In this document: piece by piece, positions 16,706-25,631 of the stretch
Position numbering within the stretch: the stretch's first letter is position 1
Layout: the number at the start of each line of letters is the position of its first letter
Assembly (NCBI GenBank): GCA_045652135.1
Contig: JAZRTS010000055.1
Location: 1 to 64,000, forward strand
Source of the DNA: RGIG7213 sp045652135
Lineage (GTDB): Bacteria; Bacillota; Clostridia; Oscillospirales; CAG-272
Direction: 5' to 3'
DNA: 64,000 bases
Notes under the pieces: generated by a model
Seen by the model: only the letters and a program-made list of their open reading frames with translations
What the model was told of the DNA's origin: nothing
The model's database searches: none
Position numbers and translations under genes: made by a program

Positions 16706-17182
16706 TTATTCTTTTGTTACAAGACATACAGCGTGAGCCGCTATGCCCTCACCGCTTCCGGTAAATCCGAGATGCTCCTCGGTGGTTGCTTTGACGTTCA
16801 CCTGTGACGGCGAAATGCCGAGGACGGAAGCAATATTTTTCTTCATTGTGGGAATGTGCGGCGCAAGCTTCGGCGCTTGTGCAATTACCGTTGCGTCGAT
16901 GTTTGAAACGGAATAAGAGTGCTTTTTTAACAGCCCTTTTACTTCCTCAAGCAACAGCATGCTGTATATTCCCTTGAATCTTTCATCTGTATCAGGAAAA
17001 TGCTTGCCTATGTCGCCCTGACCGATAGCACCGATGAGTGCATCGCATACAGCGTGCGTCAATACGTCGGCGTCGGAATGACCGACAAGACCAAATCCGC
17101 AATCAATAAATACACCGCCAAGCACAAGCTTTCTCTCGGGTGATGTTGCGTGTACGTCGTAACCGTGTCCTATTCTTATCAT
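16706..17182 (-). CDS. ispF: 2-C-methyl-D-erythritol 2,4-cyclodiphosphate synthase
   Basis: A 158-residue enzyme of the MEP isoprenoid pathway that cyclises CDP-methylerythritol 2-phosphate. The zinc ligands are seen in GYDVHA (Asp, His) and in VGHSDADVLTHAVCDAL; FPDTDERFKG and the ATTEEHLGFTGSGEGIAAHAV C-terminus are typical. It overlaps ispD by four bases and is last in an operon that starts with an ATPase and the 2-oxoacid oxidoreductase. Confidence 0.97.
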   Translation of the reverse strand: MIRIGHGYDVHATSPERKLVLGGVFIDCGFGLVGHSDADVLTHAVCDALIGAIGQGDIGKHFPDTDERFKGIYSMLLLEEVKGLLKKHSYSVSNIDATVIAQAPKLAPHIPTMKKNIASVLGISPSQVNVKATTEEHLGFTGSGEGIAAHAVCLVTKE

Positions 17183-17937
17183 TTGCCGTTTTCCTGCCTG
17201 AATTTCAGTATTCCTTCCGCGATCCGTATGTCTTCGGGTGTTGTTATCTTTATGTTTTCGTGACCTGTGTCACACAAAAACACCTTGAAGCCAAGCCTTG
17301 TAACGAGGGAATTGTCGTCCGTTGCCTCAAAGCCGTCTTCTTTAGCTGAATATGCCGCCGCGCGGTAAATATCCGTTTTGAATATCTGCGGTGTCTGTGC
17401 GTGACGCATCGTGCTTCGCTCAGCATCGGATTTGATAAAACCGCCGTTATCGGCAATTTTCATTGTGTCCTTTGCTTGTGCGGAAGCTGTTGCTGAGCCG
17501 AAACGGTAAGCGGATTTGCAAACTTCGCTTATCATTTCAGGTGTTACAAGACAGCGTGCGCCGTCGTGTATGGACACGAATTCGCTTTTTTTATTCACGC
17601 GTGAAAGACCGTTCATAACTGACTGCTGACGTGTCGAACCGCCCGATACCACGTGGGTTATCTTTTTGAATTTGTACGTTTTTATAATGTTTGCAATATC
17701 GTCAAATTCTTCCTTACGGCAGACAAGTATTATTTCGCTTATGTGCTTGCAATCCTCAAATTGCTTCACGGTGCGGGCAAGAACCGGCACACCGCAAATA
17801 TCCATAAGCTGCTTCGTTTTGTCGGACTTCATACGTGAGCCGCTTCCGGCAGCGACGATTATTGCACTGTTGAAATAATCGTCACGTTCACTGCCGAAAA
17901 GCTTTTTGAAAATACTTACTTTTTTCTTCTCTTTCAT
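17179..17937 (-). CDS. ispD: 2-C-methyl-D-erythritol 4-phosphate cytidylyltransferase
   Basis: A 252-residue enzyme that transfers CMP to methylerythritol 4-phosphate in the MEP pathway. The CTP loop AAGSGSRMKSDKTKQ, VSGGSTRQQSVMNGL, VSIHDGARCLV and a final KITTPEDIRIAEGIL are diagnostic. It carries about 20 extra basic N-terminal residues (MKEKKKVSIFKKLFGSERDD) compared with typical members. Overlaps by four bases with both the upstream oxidoreductase gamma subunit and the downstream ispF. Confidence 0.95.
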   Translation of the reverse strand: MKEKKKVSIFKKLFGSERDDYFNSAIIVAAGSGSRMKSDKTKQLMDICGVPVLARTVKQFEDCKHISEIILVCRKEEFDDIANIIKTYKFKKITHVVSGGSTRQQSVMNGLSRVNKKSEFVSIHDGARCLVTPEMISEVCKSAYRFGSATASAQAKDTMKIADNGGFIKSDAERSTMRHAQTPQIFKTDIYRAAAYSAKEDGFEATDDNSLVTRLGFKVFLCDTGHENIKITTPEDIRIAEGILKFRQENGK

Positions 17938-18470
17938 TCTGCGTAGTTGTAGCCGAGAAGAAGCGCCTTCTTGTTAAGCTCACGAAGTTCTGCCTTTGAT
18001 TCGGGAACAGATGCAGTGAGCTTTTCAGCAAAGTAATCAAAATCAAATATATTTGTCTTTGCTATAACATATCCGAGCATAATAACGTTTGCAAGCTTCG
18101 GAGCGTTCATCTCGTTTGCAAGCTCTGTTGCAGGGATAGTGTATGCGGAAATATCGCTTCTTTCGGATTTTTTCGAAATGAGTGTGCTGTCGGAAAATAC
18201 AGCGCCGCCTGCTACTACCTTCGGTTCAAACTTATCAAATGAAGGAGCGTTGAAGGCAATAAGTATATCGGGTGTGTTTACAAGGGGAGAACCGATATCC
18301 TCGTCGGAGATTATAACGCTGCAGTTACATGTACCGCCGCGCTGTTCAGGACCGTAGGAGGGAAGCCAGGTTACGCATTTTCCAAGCTGCATACCTGTTT
18401 TTGCACACTGCTTGCCGGAGAAGAGAATACCCTGTCCGCCGAAGCCTGCGAATAAAATTCTGCTTGTCAT
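17934..18470 (-). CDS. 2-oxoacid:ferredoxin oxidoreductase, gamma subunit
   Basis: A 178-residue protein of the POR gamma family: FAGFGGQGILFSGKQCA, TWLPSYGPEQRGGTCNCSVIIS and the later NVIMLGYVI segment. With the alpha, beta and delta genes just upstream it forms a complex that decarboxylates a 2-oxoacid to an acyl-CoA and reduces ferredoxin. Gene order delta-alpha-beta-gamma and sequence suggest the 2-oxoglutarate/branched-chain (Kor/Vor) type; the substrate is not decidable by eye. The stop overlaps ispD. Confidence 0.93.
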   Translation of the reverse strand: MTSRILFAGFGGQGILFSGKQCAKTGMQLGKCVTWLPSYGPEQRGGTCNCSVIISDEDIGSPLVNTPDILIAFNAPSFDKFEPKVVAGGAVFSDSTLISKKSERSDISAYTIPATELANEMNAPKLANVIMLGYVIAKTNIFDFDYFAEKLTASVPESKAELRELNKKALLLGYNYAE

Positions 18471-18482
18471 ATTATCCTCCTA

Positions 18483-19226
18483 TCAATATTCCGTGGTGTC
18501 TTTGTAAACACCCAACGGATATATGGGTTTCATTTTTTCTTCAACGAACTTGAGAGCTTCAACGGGTGAAAGTCCCCAGTTCGTGGGACATGTGGAAAGA
18601 ATTTCAACGATTGAAAGTCCCTTCTTGTCTATCTGTGCCTGGAAAGCCTTCTTGATAGCCTTCTTTGTTGCTCTTACGCCCTTGACATCGTTTACGGCAA
18701 CGCGTTCAGCATAAGCAACACCGTCAAGAGTTGCCATAAGCTCGCATACGTGTATGGGGTGTCCCTGAATGTTCTTATCACGTCCGTAGGGTGATGTTGT
18801 CGTTACCTGACCGAGCATTGTTGTAGGAGCCATCTGACCGCCGGTCATACCGTAGTTTGCGTTGTTGATAAATATAATCGTGATGTTTTCGCCTCTTGCG
18901 CCTACGTGTACTGTTTCTGCAGTACCTATTGCCGCCAGGTCACCGTCGCCCTGATATGTGAATACCACATTGTCGGGGTGTGTGCGCTTAACACCTGTCG
19001 CAACTGCGGGAGCACGTCCGTGCGCTGCTTCTATCATATCACATTCGAAGTAATTATATGCAAATACCGCACATCCAACGGGTGCAACACCTACTGTTTG
19101 TCCTTCGATACCGAGCTCGTCGAGGACTTCTGCAACGAGTCTGTGTACGATACCGTGCGTACAGCCGGGGCAGTAGTGCATGGGAACATCGGACATTGCG
19201 TTGGGCTTCTTAAATACAACCGACAT
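18483..19226 (-). CDS. 2-oxoacid:ferredoxin oxidoreductase, beta subunit (TPP-binding)
   Basis: A 247-residue thiamine-pyrophosphate subunit: HYCPGCTHGIVHR, GRAPAVATGVKR, the TPP/Mg motif GDGDLAAIG followed by NNANYGMTGGQMAPTT, and CPTNWG near the C-terminus. It carries the catalytic centre of the four-subunit complex. It overlaps the alpha subunit stop by one base. Confidence 0.95.
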   Translation of the reverse strand: MSVVFKKPNAMSDVPMHYCPGCTHGIVHRLVAEVLDELGIEGQTVGVAPVGCAVFAYNYFECDMIEAAHGRAPAVATGVKRTHPDNVVFTYQGDGDLAAIGTAETVHVGARGENITIIFINNANYGMTGGQMAPTTMLGQVTTTSPYGRDKNIQGHPIHVCELMATLDGVAYAERVAVNDVKGVRATKKAIKKAFQAQIDKKGLSIVEILSTCPTNWGLSPVEALKFVEEKMKPIYPLGVYKDTTEY

Positions 19227-20284
19227 TATTTGTTACCTCCCATTTCTTCGATCTTTGCAAGTACGTCTTCAACAGTCATCATAGAACCGCCTGTTCTTCC
19301 TAAAAATTCAACGGGACGTGAGCATTCGATTGCAAGCTTAACGTCAGTTATCATCTGACCCATGTTAAGCTCAACTGTAAGGAACTTGCTTGCTGTTTCG
19401 GAAAGTGCCTTGAGTTCCTTTGCGGGGAACGGAGAAAGAGTGATGGGGCGGAGCATACCGACCTTTATACCCTTTGCTCTTGCCGCTGTTACGGCACTCT
19501 TACAGATACGTGAGGTGATACCGTATGCAACAACAACAATGTCTGCATCTTCGGTCATAAACTGCTCGCATCTGACTTCGTTTTCGTCTATCTTTTTATA
19601 TTTCTCATATCTTGCGAGAACTGAGTTTTCAAGTTCTTCGGGGTTGAGGAAGAGGGATGTAAGAATATTCTTCTTACGCTTACCGCCGTGACCGCAAGCC
19701 GCCCAATCCTTTTCGGGGATATCTCTTTTCTTTATTGCATCGAAGTCAACAGGCTCCATCATCTGACCGAGCGCGCCGTCTGCAAGAATGAGAACGGGAA
19801 CACGGTACATATCGGCAATGTCGAATGCTTCGCATGTGAGCTCAGCCATTTCCTGTACGGAAGCGGGAGCAAGCACGAAAAGGTGCATATCGCCGTGGCC
19901 GAGAGCCTTTGTTGCCTGGTAATAGTCTGCCTGTGAGGGCTGGATGCCACCGAGACCGGGGCCGCCTCTCTGTACGTTAAGAATAACGCAGGGAAGATCA
20001 CATCCGACTATGTAGCTGATACCCTCGCTCTTAAGGCTGATACCGGGTGATGAAGATGATGTCATACAGCGTGTACCGGAAGCGGCGGCGCCGTAGATCA
20101 TGTTAATAGCCGAAACCTCGGATTCTGCCTGAAGACAAAGACCGCCTACCTTCGGCATTCTCTTTGCCATATACTCGGCAATTTCCGTCTGGGGGGTTAT
20201 GGGATAACCGAAATAATGAAGACAGCCTGCTTTTATAGCGGCCTCGGCAATAGCTTCATTACCTTTCATAAGTACCTTTGCCAT
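19226..20284 (-). CDS. vorB: 2-oxoacid:ferredoxin oxidoreductase, alpha subunit (VorB-like)
   Basis: A 352-residue subunit with the pyrimidine-binding pattern: KGNEAIAEAAIKAGCLHYFGYPITPQ, EAESEV-like ESEVSAINM, TSSSSPGISLKSEG, NVQRGGPGLGG and the C-terminal domain PITLSPFP. The closest named type from the pattern is 3-methyl-2-oxobutanoate dehydrogenase subunit VorB, but KorA-type proteins are similar. It is encoded three bases after the ferredoxin subunit. Confidence 0.93.
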   Translation of the reverse strand: MAKVLMKGNEAIAEAAIKAGCLHYFGYPITPQTEIAEYMAKRMPKVGGLCLQAESEVSAINMIYGAAASGTRCMTSSSSPGISLKSEGISYIVGCDLPCVILNVQRGGPGLGGIQPSQADYYQATKALGHGDMHLFVLAPASVQEMAELTCEAFDIADMYRVPVLILADGALGQMMEPVDFDAIKKRDIPEKDWAACGHGGKRKKNILTSLFLNPEELENSVLARYEKYKKIDENEVRCEQFMTEDADIVVVAYGITSRICKSAVTAARAKGIKVGMLRPITLSPFPAKELKALSETASKFLTVELNMGQMITDVKLAIECSRPVEFLGRTGGSMMTVEDVLAKIEEMGGNK

Positions 20285-20286
20285 AC

Positions 20287-20517
20287 TTAAGCCTCCTGTT
20301 CCTTTTCTACGTCTTTTTCAACCGTGATCACAGCATCGGGACACATAGTTGCACACATCGCACATGCGATGCAGGAAGCCATGTCCGTAACTTGCGCAGG
20401 GTGATAACCCTTTGCATTGAGCACGGAGGTGTCGAGAGATACGATTTTTTTAGGGCATGCCACAACACAAAGTCCGCAGCCCTTACACCTTTCGGTGTTG
20501 AAGGTTACTCTGTTCAT
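20287..20517 (-). CDS. 2-oxoacid:ferredoxin oxidoreductase, delta subunit (2[4Fe-4S] ferredoxin)
   Basis: A 76-residue ferredoxin with two classic cluster motifs, CKGCGLCVVACPK and CIACAMCATMCPD. It takes electrons from the catalytic subunits. First of the four oxidoreductase genes, eight bases after the ATPase gene. Confidence 0.95.
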   Translation of the reverse strand: MNRVTFNTERCKGCGLCVVACPKKIVSLDTSVLNAKGYHPAQVTDMASCIACAMCATMCPDAVITVEKDVEKEQEA

Positions 20518-20525
20518 AATTCCTC

Positions 20526-21185
20526 CTAAAATAACTTTTTCGTTATATTTTTCATTTTGAACACCCCGTCTGATGAAAATGGAATTTCATCTGTAACGGA
20601 GGTGAATTTTATATTCAGACCGGACAGGGCAGAAAAGTCTTCCGCGTAAGCAAAAGAATCCTCAATATCCTCTTTCCGAGTGAATTTTCCAAGATTTGAA
20701 TTGTTGACGAAGCAGGTGCATTTCAGCCTGCTTTTTTGCTCTATTTCCTGCATTATTATGTAGGCGTCATCGGGGGTTTCGGTTATCGGACGGTACATAT
20801 TTATGACGTATATCATCTCATATCCGAAGTCGGTTATCTCCTTGTTGAAAAAACCGAGTGCGGTAGCGCCGAGACCGTCTCCGCCAACGTCAAGAATACA
20901 CGTTTCACCGCGCTTTACTTTCTCAAAAACCGAATACACTTCTGCTGGGATTGAAGGAATGTCAACGTTGGAATTTGCAAATTCGGGAGCGATAACTTGC
21001 ACGCCGTGGCTTTTCATAAGCTCCTCGGAATCCTTTGAACGAAAGTAAGGATTGACCGTGTCAAAGTCAACCACCGTAACCTTTTCGCCGCGTTCGGCAA
21101 GTGAAAGTGCGATATTGACTGCAATGTTCGTTTTCCCGGAGCCGAAATGCCCCGTAATTATGAGAAGCTTTGAAGAAAAATTCAT
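20526..21185 (-). CDS. ParA/MinD-like P-loop ATPase of the oxidoreductase operon
   Basis: A 219-residue ATPase with the loop GHFGSGKTNIAVN, VDFDTVNPYFRS (Walker A'-like switch) and LDVGGDGLG as the Walker B part. It resembles cobyrinic-acid-synthase/ParA-type NTPases that regularly accompany Kor/Vor genes in Clostridia; it may help assemble or mature the complex, but its role is not established. The reading frame begins at a GTG at 21194, yet the ATG at 21185 is better placed after GCGGTGA. It is the first gene behind the operon promoter. Confidence 0.75.
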   Translation of the reverse strand: MNFSSKLLIITGHFGSGKTNIAVNIALSLAERGEKVTVVDFDTVNPYFRSKDSEELMKSHGVQVIAPEFANSNVDIPSIPAEVYSVFEKVKRGETCILDVGGDGLGATALGFFNKEITDFGYEMIYVINMYRPITETPDDAYIIMQEIEQKSRLKCTCFVNNSNLGKFTRKEDIEDSFAYAEDFSALSGLNIKFTSVTDEIPFSSDGVFKMKNITKKLF

Positions 21186-21217
21186 AAAAATCACCGCAAA
21201 CTATCAAATTATCAATC

Positions 21218-21247
21218 ATTATATCATAATATGCGTATTTTTTTCAA
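21218..21247 (-). promoter_or_regulatory. Promoter of the oxidoreductase-ispDF operon
   Basis: On the minus strand TTGAAA (21242-21247), 18-base spacer, TATAAT (21218-21223). The transcript would start about 25 bases before the ATPase gene. Confidence 0.75.
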
Positions 21248-21442
21248 TGATAAAATTTCCACATCTATTAACTTTTTGTAAATTTTGTGTTTGATGCGAG
21301 ATTGAAACACAATGATAAGTGTCCGCATTATCAATCAATGATTTACTTTCTTAATTTATTATAAAATAGTTTATGATTTATTGAAGAATTTGATTTGTAC
21401 GTATGCTATGATATAGAGTAATATAATAATAGGGGGGATAGT

Positions 21443-22312
21443 ATGTCCGGATTTTTCGAGGGTGTGGGCAACGTACTTTCAGATTTTGGCTCACAAATAA
21501 AGTCCATGGGTATAATTGACTATATTGACATCGTAATTGTTGCTTTTTTGCTTTATCAGCTTTACAAATTTATCAGGGACAGACGCGCAGGCAAGCTTGC
21601 GGCGGGCGTTTTATTTTTGGCGCTCATTTTTATTGTAAGTGAATTTGCCCAGATGCATGCGCTTCGCTTCCTCTTGTCCAATATATTTCAGGTCGGTATC
21701 GTATCAATAATCGTGCTTTTTCAGCCTGAGCTCCGTTCGGCACTTGAAAAGGTGGGCGGTGAACCGCTTAAGAGCTTGCGTAACATAGGTGAGCAGAAAG
21801 GCAACGCAGAGCTTTCCGCAGCCATAACCGGTATATGCGATGCTGTATGCGATATGTCGAAAACAAAAACGGGCGCTCTTATTGTAATTGAAAGAACGAC
21901 TAAGCTCGGAGATATCGTAAAAACGGGTACGGTAGTGAATGCTAACATAAGTGCACTCCTCATCAAGAATATATTTTTTAAAAATTCACCGCTTCACGAT
22001 GGTGCGGCAATAATCACCGGCACAAGACTTCATGCGGCAGGGTGCTATTTGCCTCTTACGACGAGTATGGAGGTAGATGCTGCTCTCGGTACGCGTCACA
22101 GAGCCGCTATCGGTATGAGCGAAAACAGCGATGCGATCATAATTTCGGTAAGTGAAGAAACGGGTACTATATCCATTGCTTTGAACGGTCAGTTGATGCG
22201 TAATTTCGATTACCGTTCGCTTTACAATCAGCTTACATCGTTGCTTGCGGCGCCTAAAAAGACTATACAGGCACCCAAAGCGATCAGAGGAAAAAAGAAG
22301 AAATCTGAGTAA
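21443..22312 (+). CDS. cdaA: Diadenylate cyclase CdaA
   Basis: A 289-residue membrane enzyme that makes cyclic di-AMP from two ATP. Three N-terminal membrane helices (about 25-100) precede the DAC domain, with the catalytic SPLHDGAAII (DGA) and LGTRHRAAIG (RHR) motifs. The start is clear from AGGGGGGAT upstream. It heads a long gene string and is followed by its regulator gene cdaR; the usual third gene glmM is missing and an FAD protein follows instead. c-di-AMP controls potassium and osmolyte balance in Bacillota. Confidence 0.97.
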   Translation: MSGFFEGVGNVLSDFGSQIKSMGIIDYIDIVIVAFLLYQLYKFIRDRRAGKLAAGVLFLALIFIVSEFAQMHALRFLLSNIFQVGIVSIIVLFQPELRSALEKVGGEPLKSLRNIGEQKGNAELSAAITGICDAVCDMSKTKTGALIVIERTTKLGDIVKTGTVVNANISALLIKNIFFKNSPLHDGAAIITGTRLHAAGCYLPLTTSMEVDAALGTRHRAAIGMSENSDAIIISVSEETGTISIALNGQLMRNFDYRSLYNQLTSLLAAPKKTIQAPKAIRGKKKKSE

Positions 22313-22325
22313 TATGGTGGATAAA

Positions 22326-23621
22326 ATGACAGAAAACGAAAACGTTACAGAAGAATACACCGAGAATGAGGCTGTAAAGCCGAAATCGGGCAAGAAAGAA
22401 AAAATAATCAGCTTGGCAGCAAAGGTGCTTGCGGTCGTCGTTGCGTTCTTTATATGGTTTTATGCCGTAGGAACGGACAGCCGTTTGCAGGAAAGAAACG
22501 TAAACGGAAATCTTATAGACATTGTGGGAGTGGAAAGCGGTTTTTCCGTTATCTACGGAAATGGAGAAACGGCGGACGTTGCGGTAAAGGGACGTTATTC
22601 TGATGTCATAAATCTTGATACCGATGATATCGAAGTATACGTTGATGCAACCGATATAACCGAAGCGGGCCAGTATACGCTTCCGGTGACTGTCAAGGTC
22701 GATAACGGTATCACTCTTTTAAGCGTGTATCCCGAACAGATAACGGTATATATTTCCGTAAATCAGAAGAAACAGATACCCGTAAAAATAAAGGCTACGG
22801 ATTACCAGATACCGTCGGGTTGTACGCTCAATTCCGAAATAGTCGGTACGAACTATATAACGGTCGAGGGGCCCGTTGACGTGCTTGAAAAAATATCTTA
22901 TGCACAGGCAACCGTATCGCCCGGTGTTATGACGGATTCCGTTACGATAGTATCGGCAGTACGTTTGTACACCGCGAACGACGAAGAATTCTCAAGTCCG
23001 TATGTAAAATCTTCCGTGAGCGAAATAACCGTAAAGGTGAATGTGCTTAAAGAAAAAGAAATACCGCTTGTCATCAAGACGAAATACGGATATTACAACG
23101 AAAAAAATACGGAAATAACAGTCACACCTTCCAGCATTATCATCAGAGGTGAGTTTGAAGCGGTGGACGCTATAGACCAGATAACCGTGCTTTCGGTTGA
23201 TGAAACGGCAATAACTGAAGATACCGTTATAAAAGCTACCGTTACTTTGCCCGCTGGTATTGAAAATATAAGCGGAACGGAGGGCGTTGAGGTCAATATA
23301 AAGCATACAGGTTCAACCGTAAAAAGCATAGCCGTTCCTAAAGAAAATATTGTATTCAAAAATCTTCCCGATAATGTCGAATGTGATGTTGTTACATCTA
23401 CGGTAAAGGTTTACGTGCGTGTAAACAACGACAGTGAGTATTTACATACGTTAAATGCTGATAACATATCCGTTACAGTTGACCTTGCGGGAATAACATC
23501 ATTTGACGGACGCTATAACGTTGAAGCAGACGTTAAGTTGAACATTCCGCAAAACAACAGCGCATATCTTTTGGAAAACTATTATTTACCTGTGAGCTTC
23601 AATGAAAAAACTGCTGATTAA
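22326..23621 (+). CDS. cdaR: CdaR family regulator (YbbR-like domains)
   Basis: A 431-residue protein with one membrane helix near residue 25-45 and an extracytoplasmic part of about four YbbR repeats (for example IPVKIKATDYQIPSGC, IPLVIKTKYGYY). CdaR binds and modulates CdaA at the membrane. The reading frame runs back into cdaA, but GGTGG five bases before the ATG at 22326 marks the start; an ATG at 22314 is an alternative. The C-terminus overlaps the FAD-protein gene by 20 bases. Confidence 0.9.
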   Translation: MTENENVTEEYTENEAVKPKSGKKEKIISLAAKVLAVVVAFFIWFYAVGTDSRLQERNVNGNLIDIVGVESGFSVIYGNGETADVAVKGRYSDVINLDTDDIEVYVDATDITEAGQYTLPVTVKVDNGITLLSVYPEQITVYISVNQKKQIPVKIKATDYQIPSGCTLNSEIVGTNYITVEGPVDVLEKISYAQATVSPGVMTDSVTIVSAVRLYTANDEEFSSPYVKSSVSEITVKVNVLKEKEIPLVIKTKYGYYNEKNTEITVTPSSIIIRGEFEAVDAIDQITVLSVDETAITEDTVIKATVTLPAGIENISGTEGVEVNIKHTGSTVKSIAVPKENIVFKNLPDNVECDVVTSTVKVYVRVNNDSEYLHTLNADNISVTVDLAGITSFDGRYNVEADVKLNIPQNNSAYLLENYYLPVSFNEKTAD

Positions 23622-25164
23622 AGATATAAAACTTCCGATAACGGCATCTGAAAACGAGGCGCTTGACTCTGCGCGAAAGCGCGTCGGAAAAATAAACGGA
23701 GGGGTATTTTCCGTTTATAAAAAATCTCTCGATATGAGAAAACGCGATAATCCGACGTTCGTTTATTCCGTTCTTGCGGAGTTTGAGGACGGTAAGCTGC
23801 CGAAAATAAACGGTGCCGATATTTACGAGGATTCCACTTTTAAGGTAACGCCGAAAAATAAAAAGCGCGTGTGCGTCGTCGGTTTCGGGCCTGCGGGGAT
23901 GTTTGCTTCGCTTCTTCTGGCACAGTATGGCTTTGCGCCCGTTGTGTATGAAAGAGGAGCAAGCGTTGAAGAACGCACACAGAACGTCGAACGCTTTATC
24001 TCAGGCGGTGCGCTTGATACAGAATCGAACGTACAGTTCGGTGCAGGCGGCGCAGGTACGTTTTCAGACGGAAAGCTGTACACGAGGATAAATGATCCCG
24101 CTTGTGGATACGTTTTGAAAATGCTTGTGAAGTTCGGCGCACCGGAAAGTGTGCTGACGCTTGCAAAACCGCATATCGGAACGGATATTTTACGTAATGT
24201 TGTAAAGGGAATATCCGATGAGGTCATAAAAAACGGCGGCGATGTCCACTACCGTACAAGAGTTGATTCCATATCAAACAAAGACGGCGGTGTGTGTGTT
24301 AAAACATCTGCCGGAAATGAAGAAATATTCGATGCTGTTATTCTTGCTGTAGGCCACAGCGCACGTGATACGTACGGTATGCTTATGAAAAAAGGTGTGA
24401 TACTGACACCTAAGGCGTATTCTGTAGGTGTGAGAGTTGAGCATTTACAAAGCGATATAAACCGCGGACTTTACGGCGAGCTTTGTGACAAATATGCAGA
24501 TATACTTCCGCAGGGAGAATATGCGCTTTCTGACAGAAGCGCAGGGGGCAGAGGTGCATATACGTTTTGCATGTGTCCGGGAGGAGTAGTTGTTCCGTCA
24601 TCCTCTGACGGCGAAGAAATATGTACGAACGGAATGAGCTACAGCAGCCGAAGCGGTCCTTATGCAAATTCTGCTGTTTGTGTGTCTGTTGTTCCCGATG
24701 ATTACGGAAATACACCCATGGGCGCAATAGAATTTCAACGCAAAATCGAAAAAACAGCATTTATAAAAGCAGGCGGTGATTATTCAGCGCCCGTTATGAC
24801 AGTCGGAGATCTGCTGCATGGTAATCACGGAAGTGAGCCCGCGTATACTCCGTCATATATGAACGGCAAGTATACGCTTTGCGATTTCACGGATATATTA
24901 CCGTCGTTTATCACGGAAACGCTTAAAGAAGGTTTTTTGTCATTTGACAAAAAAATACGAGGCTTTGCCGCGAACAAAACACCGATTACCGCACCGGAAA
25001 CAAGGACTTCGTCTCCTGTAAGAATAACAAGAGATGAAAGTATGCAGACACCGTATATGAAAGGTGTTTATCCGTGCGGTGAGGGGGCAGGATATGCAGG
25101 CGGTATAACAAGTGCCGCCATTGACGGAATGAGGGCGGCGCGTGCCGTTATGGAGAATGAATAA
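23602..25164 (+). CDS. FAD-dependent oxidoreductase (COG2509 type)
   Basis: A 520-residue protein with an N-terminal domain of about 85 residues, the dinucleotide fold VVGFGPAGMFASLLLAQYG with VVYERG, then FGAGGAGTFSDGKLYTR, the ATG-like AVGHSARDTYG and a C-terminal GEGAGYAGGITSAAIDGMRAA. This family is widespread in Bacillota and annotated as FAD-dependent dehydrogenase; the substrate is unknown. It overlaps cdaR and precedes an RseC-like gene, so a redox role at the membrane is possible but unproven. Confidence 0.88.
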   Translation: MKKLLIKDIKLPITASENEALDSARKRVGKINGGVFSVYKKSLDMRKRDNPTFVYSVLAEFEDGKLPKINGADIYEDSTFKVTPKNKKRVCVVGFGPAGMFASLLLAQYGFAPVVYERGASVEERTQNVERFISGGALDTESNVQFGAGGAGTFSDGKLYTRINDPACGYVLKMLVKFGAPESVLTLAKPHIGTDILRNVVKGISDEVIKNGGDVHYRTRVDSISNKDGGVCVKTSAGNEEIFDAVILAVGHSARDTYGMLMKKGVILTPKAYSVGVRVEHLQSDINRGLYGELCDKYADILPQGEYALSDRSAGGRGAYTFCMCPGGVVVPSSSDGEEICTNGMSYSSRSGPYANSAVCVSVVPDDYGNTPMGAIEFQRKIEKTAFIKAGGDYSAPVMTVGDLLHGNHGSEPAYTPSYMNGKYTLCDFTDILPSFITETLKEGFLSFDKKIRGFAANKTPITAPETRTSSPVRITRDESMQTPYMKGVYPCGEGAGYAGGITSAAIDGMRAARAVMENE

Positions 25165-25178
25165 AACAGAGGTTATTT

Positions 25179-25631
25179 ATGACAGCAAAATGTACTGTTG
25201 TAAGCATAAAAGACGATAAAACGGCAGTTGTGTCCGCAGAAAGAAAAAGCGCGTGCGCCGAGTGTCACGCAAACGACGGAAAATCGTGCGGCGCATGTGA
25301 TATTTTCCTCGGTGATGACAAATTTACAGCTGAGGCAGACAATTCAATAGGTGCAAAGACAGGCGACACAGTGATGGTCGAATCGCCGTCAGGTTATGTT
25401 ATAGGTACAGCGGCACTTTTATTTTTGCTGCCGATAGCTGTTGCGGCTTTGTTTTACGGTGTGGTATACGTTATTTCAAGAGAGTACGCTCCGTTCGGAG
25501 CTATTGGCGGAGTGGTATTGTCGTATGCCGTAATATTTGCCATTGAAAAATTTGCTGAGAAAAAAAGAAATAAGATGAAAATTGTGAAGATCATAAACGA
25601 AAAATCGGACGGTATATATGATGCTGAGTAA
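25179..25631 (+). CDS. RseC/MucC family redox membrane protein
   Basis: A 150-residue protein with an N-terminal Cys cluster (CAECHANDGKSCGACDIF) and two membrane helices (about 75-95 and 105-122), the layout of the SoxR-reducing-system protein RseC. RseC normally works with Rnf electron transport; no rnf genes are in the window. Its end overlaps recJ by 14 bases. Confidence 0.85.
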   Translation: MTAKCTVVSIKDDKTAVVSAERKSACAECHANDGKSCGACDIFLGDDKFTAEADNSIGAKTGDTVMVESPSGYVIGTAALLFLLPIAVAALFYGVVYVISREYAPFGAIGGVVLSYAVIFAIEKFAEKKRNKMKIVKIINEKSDGIYDAE

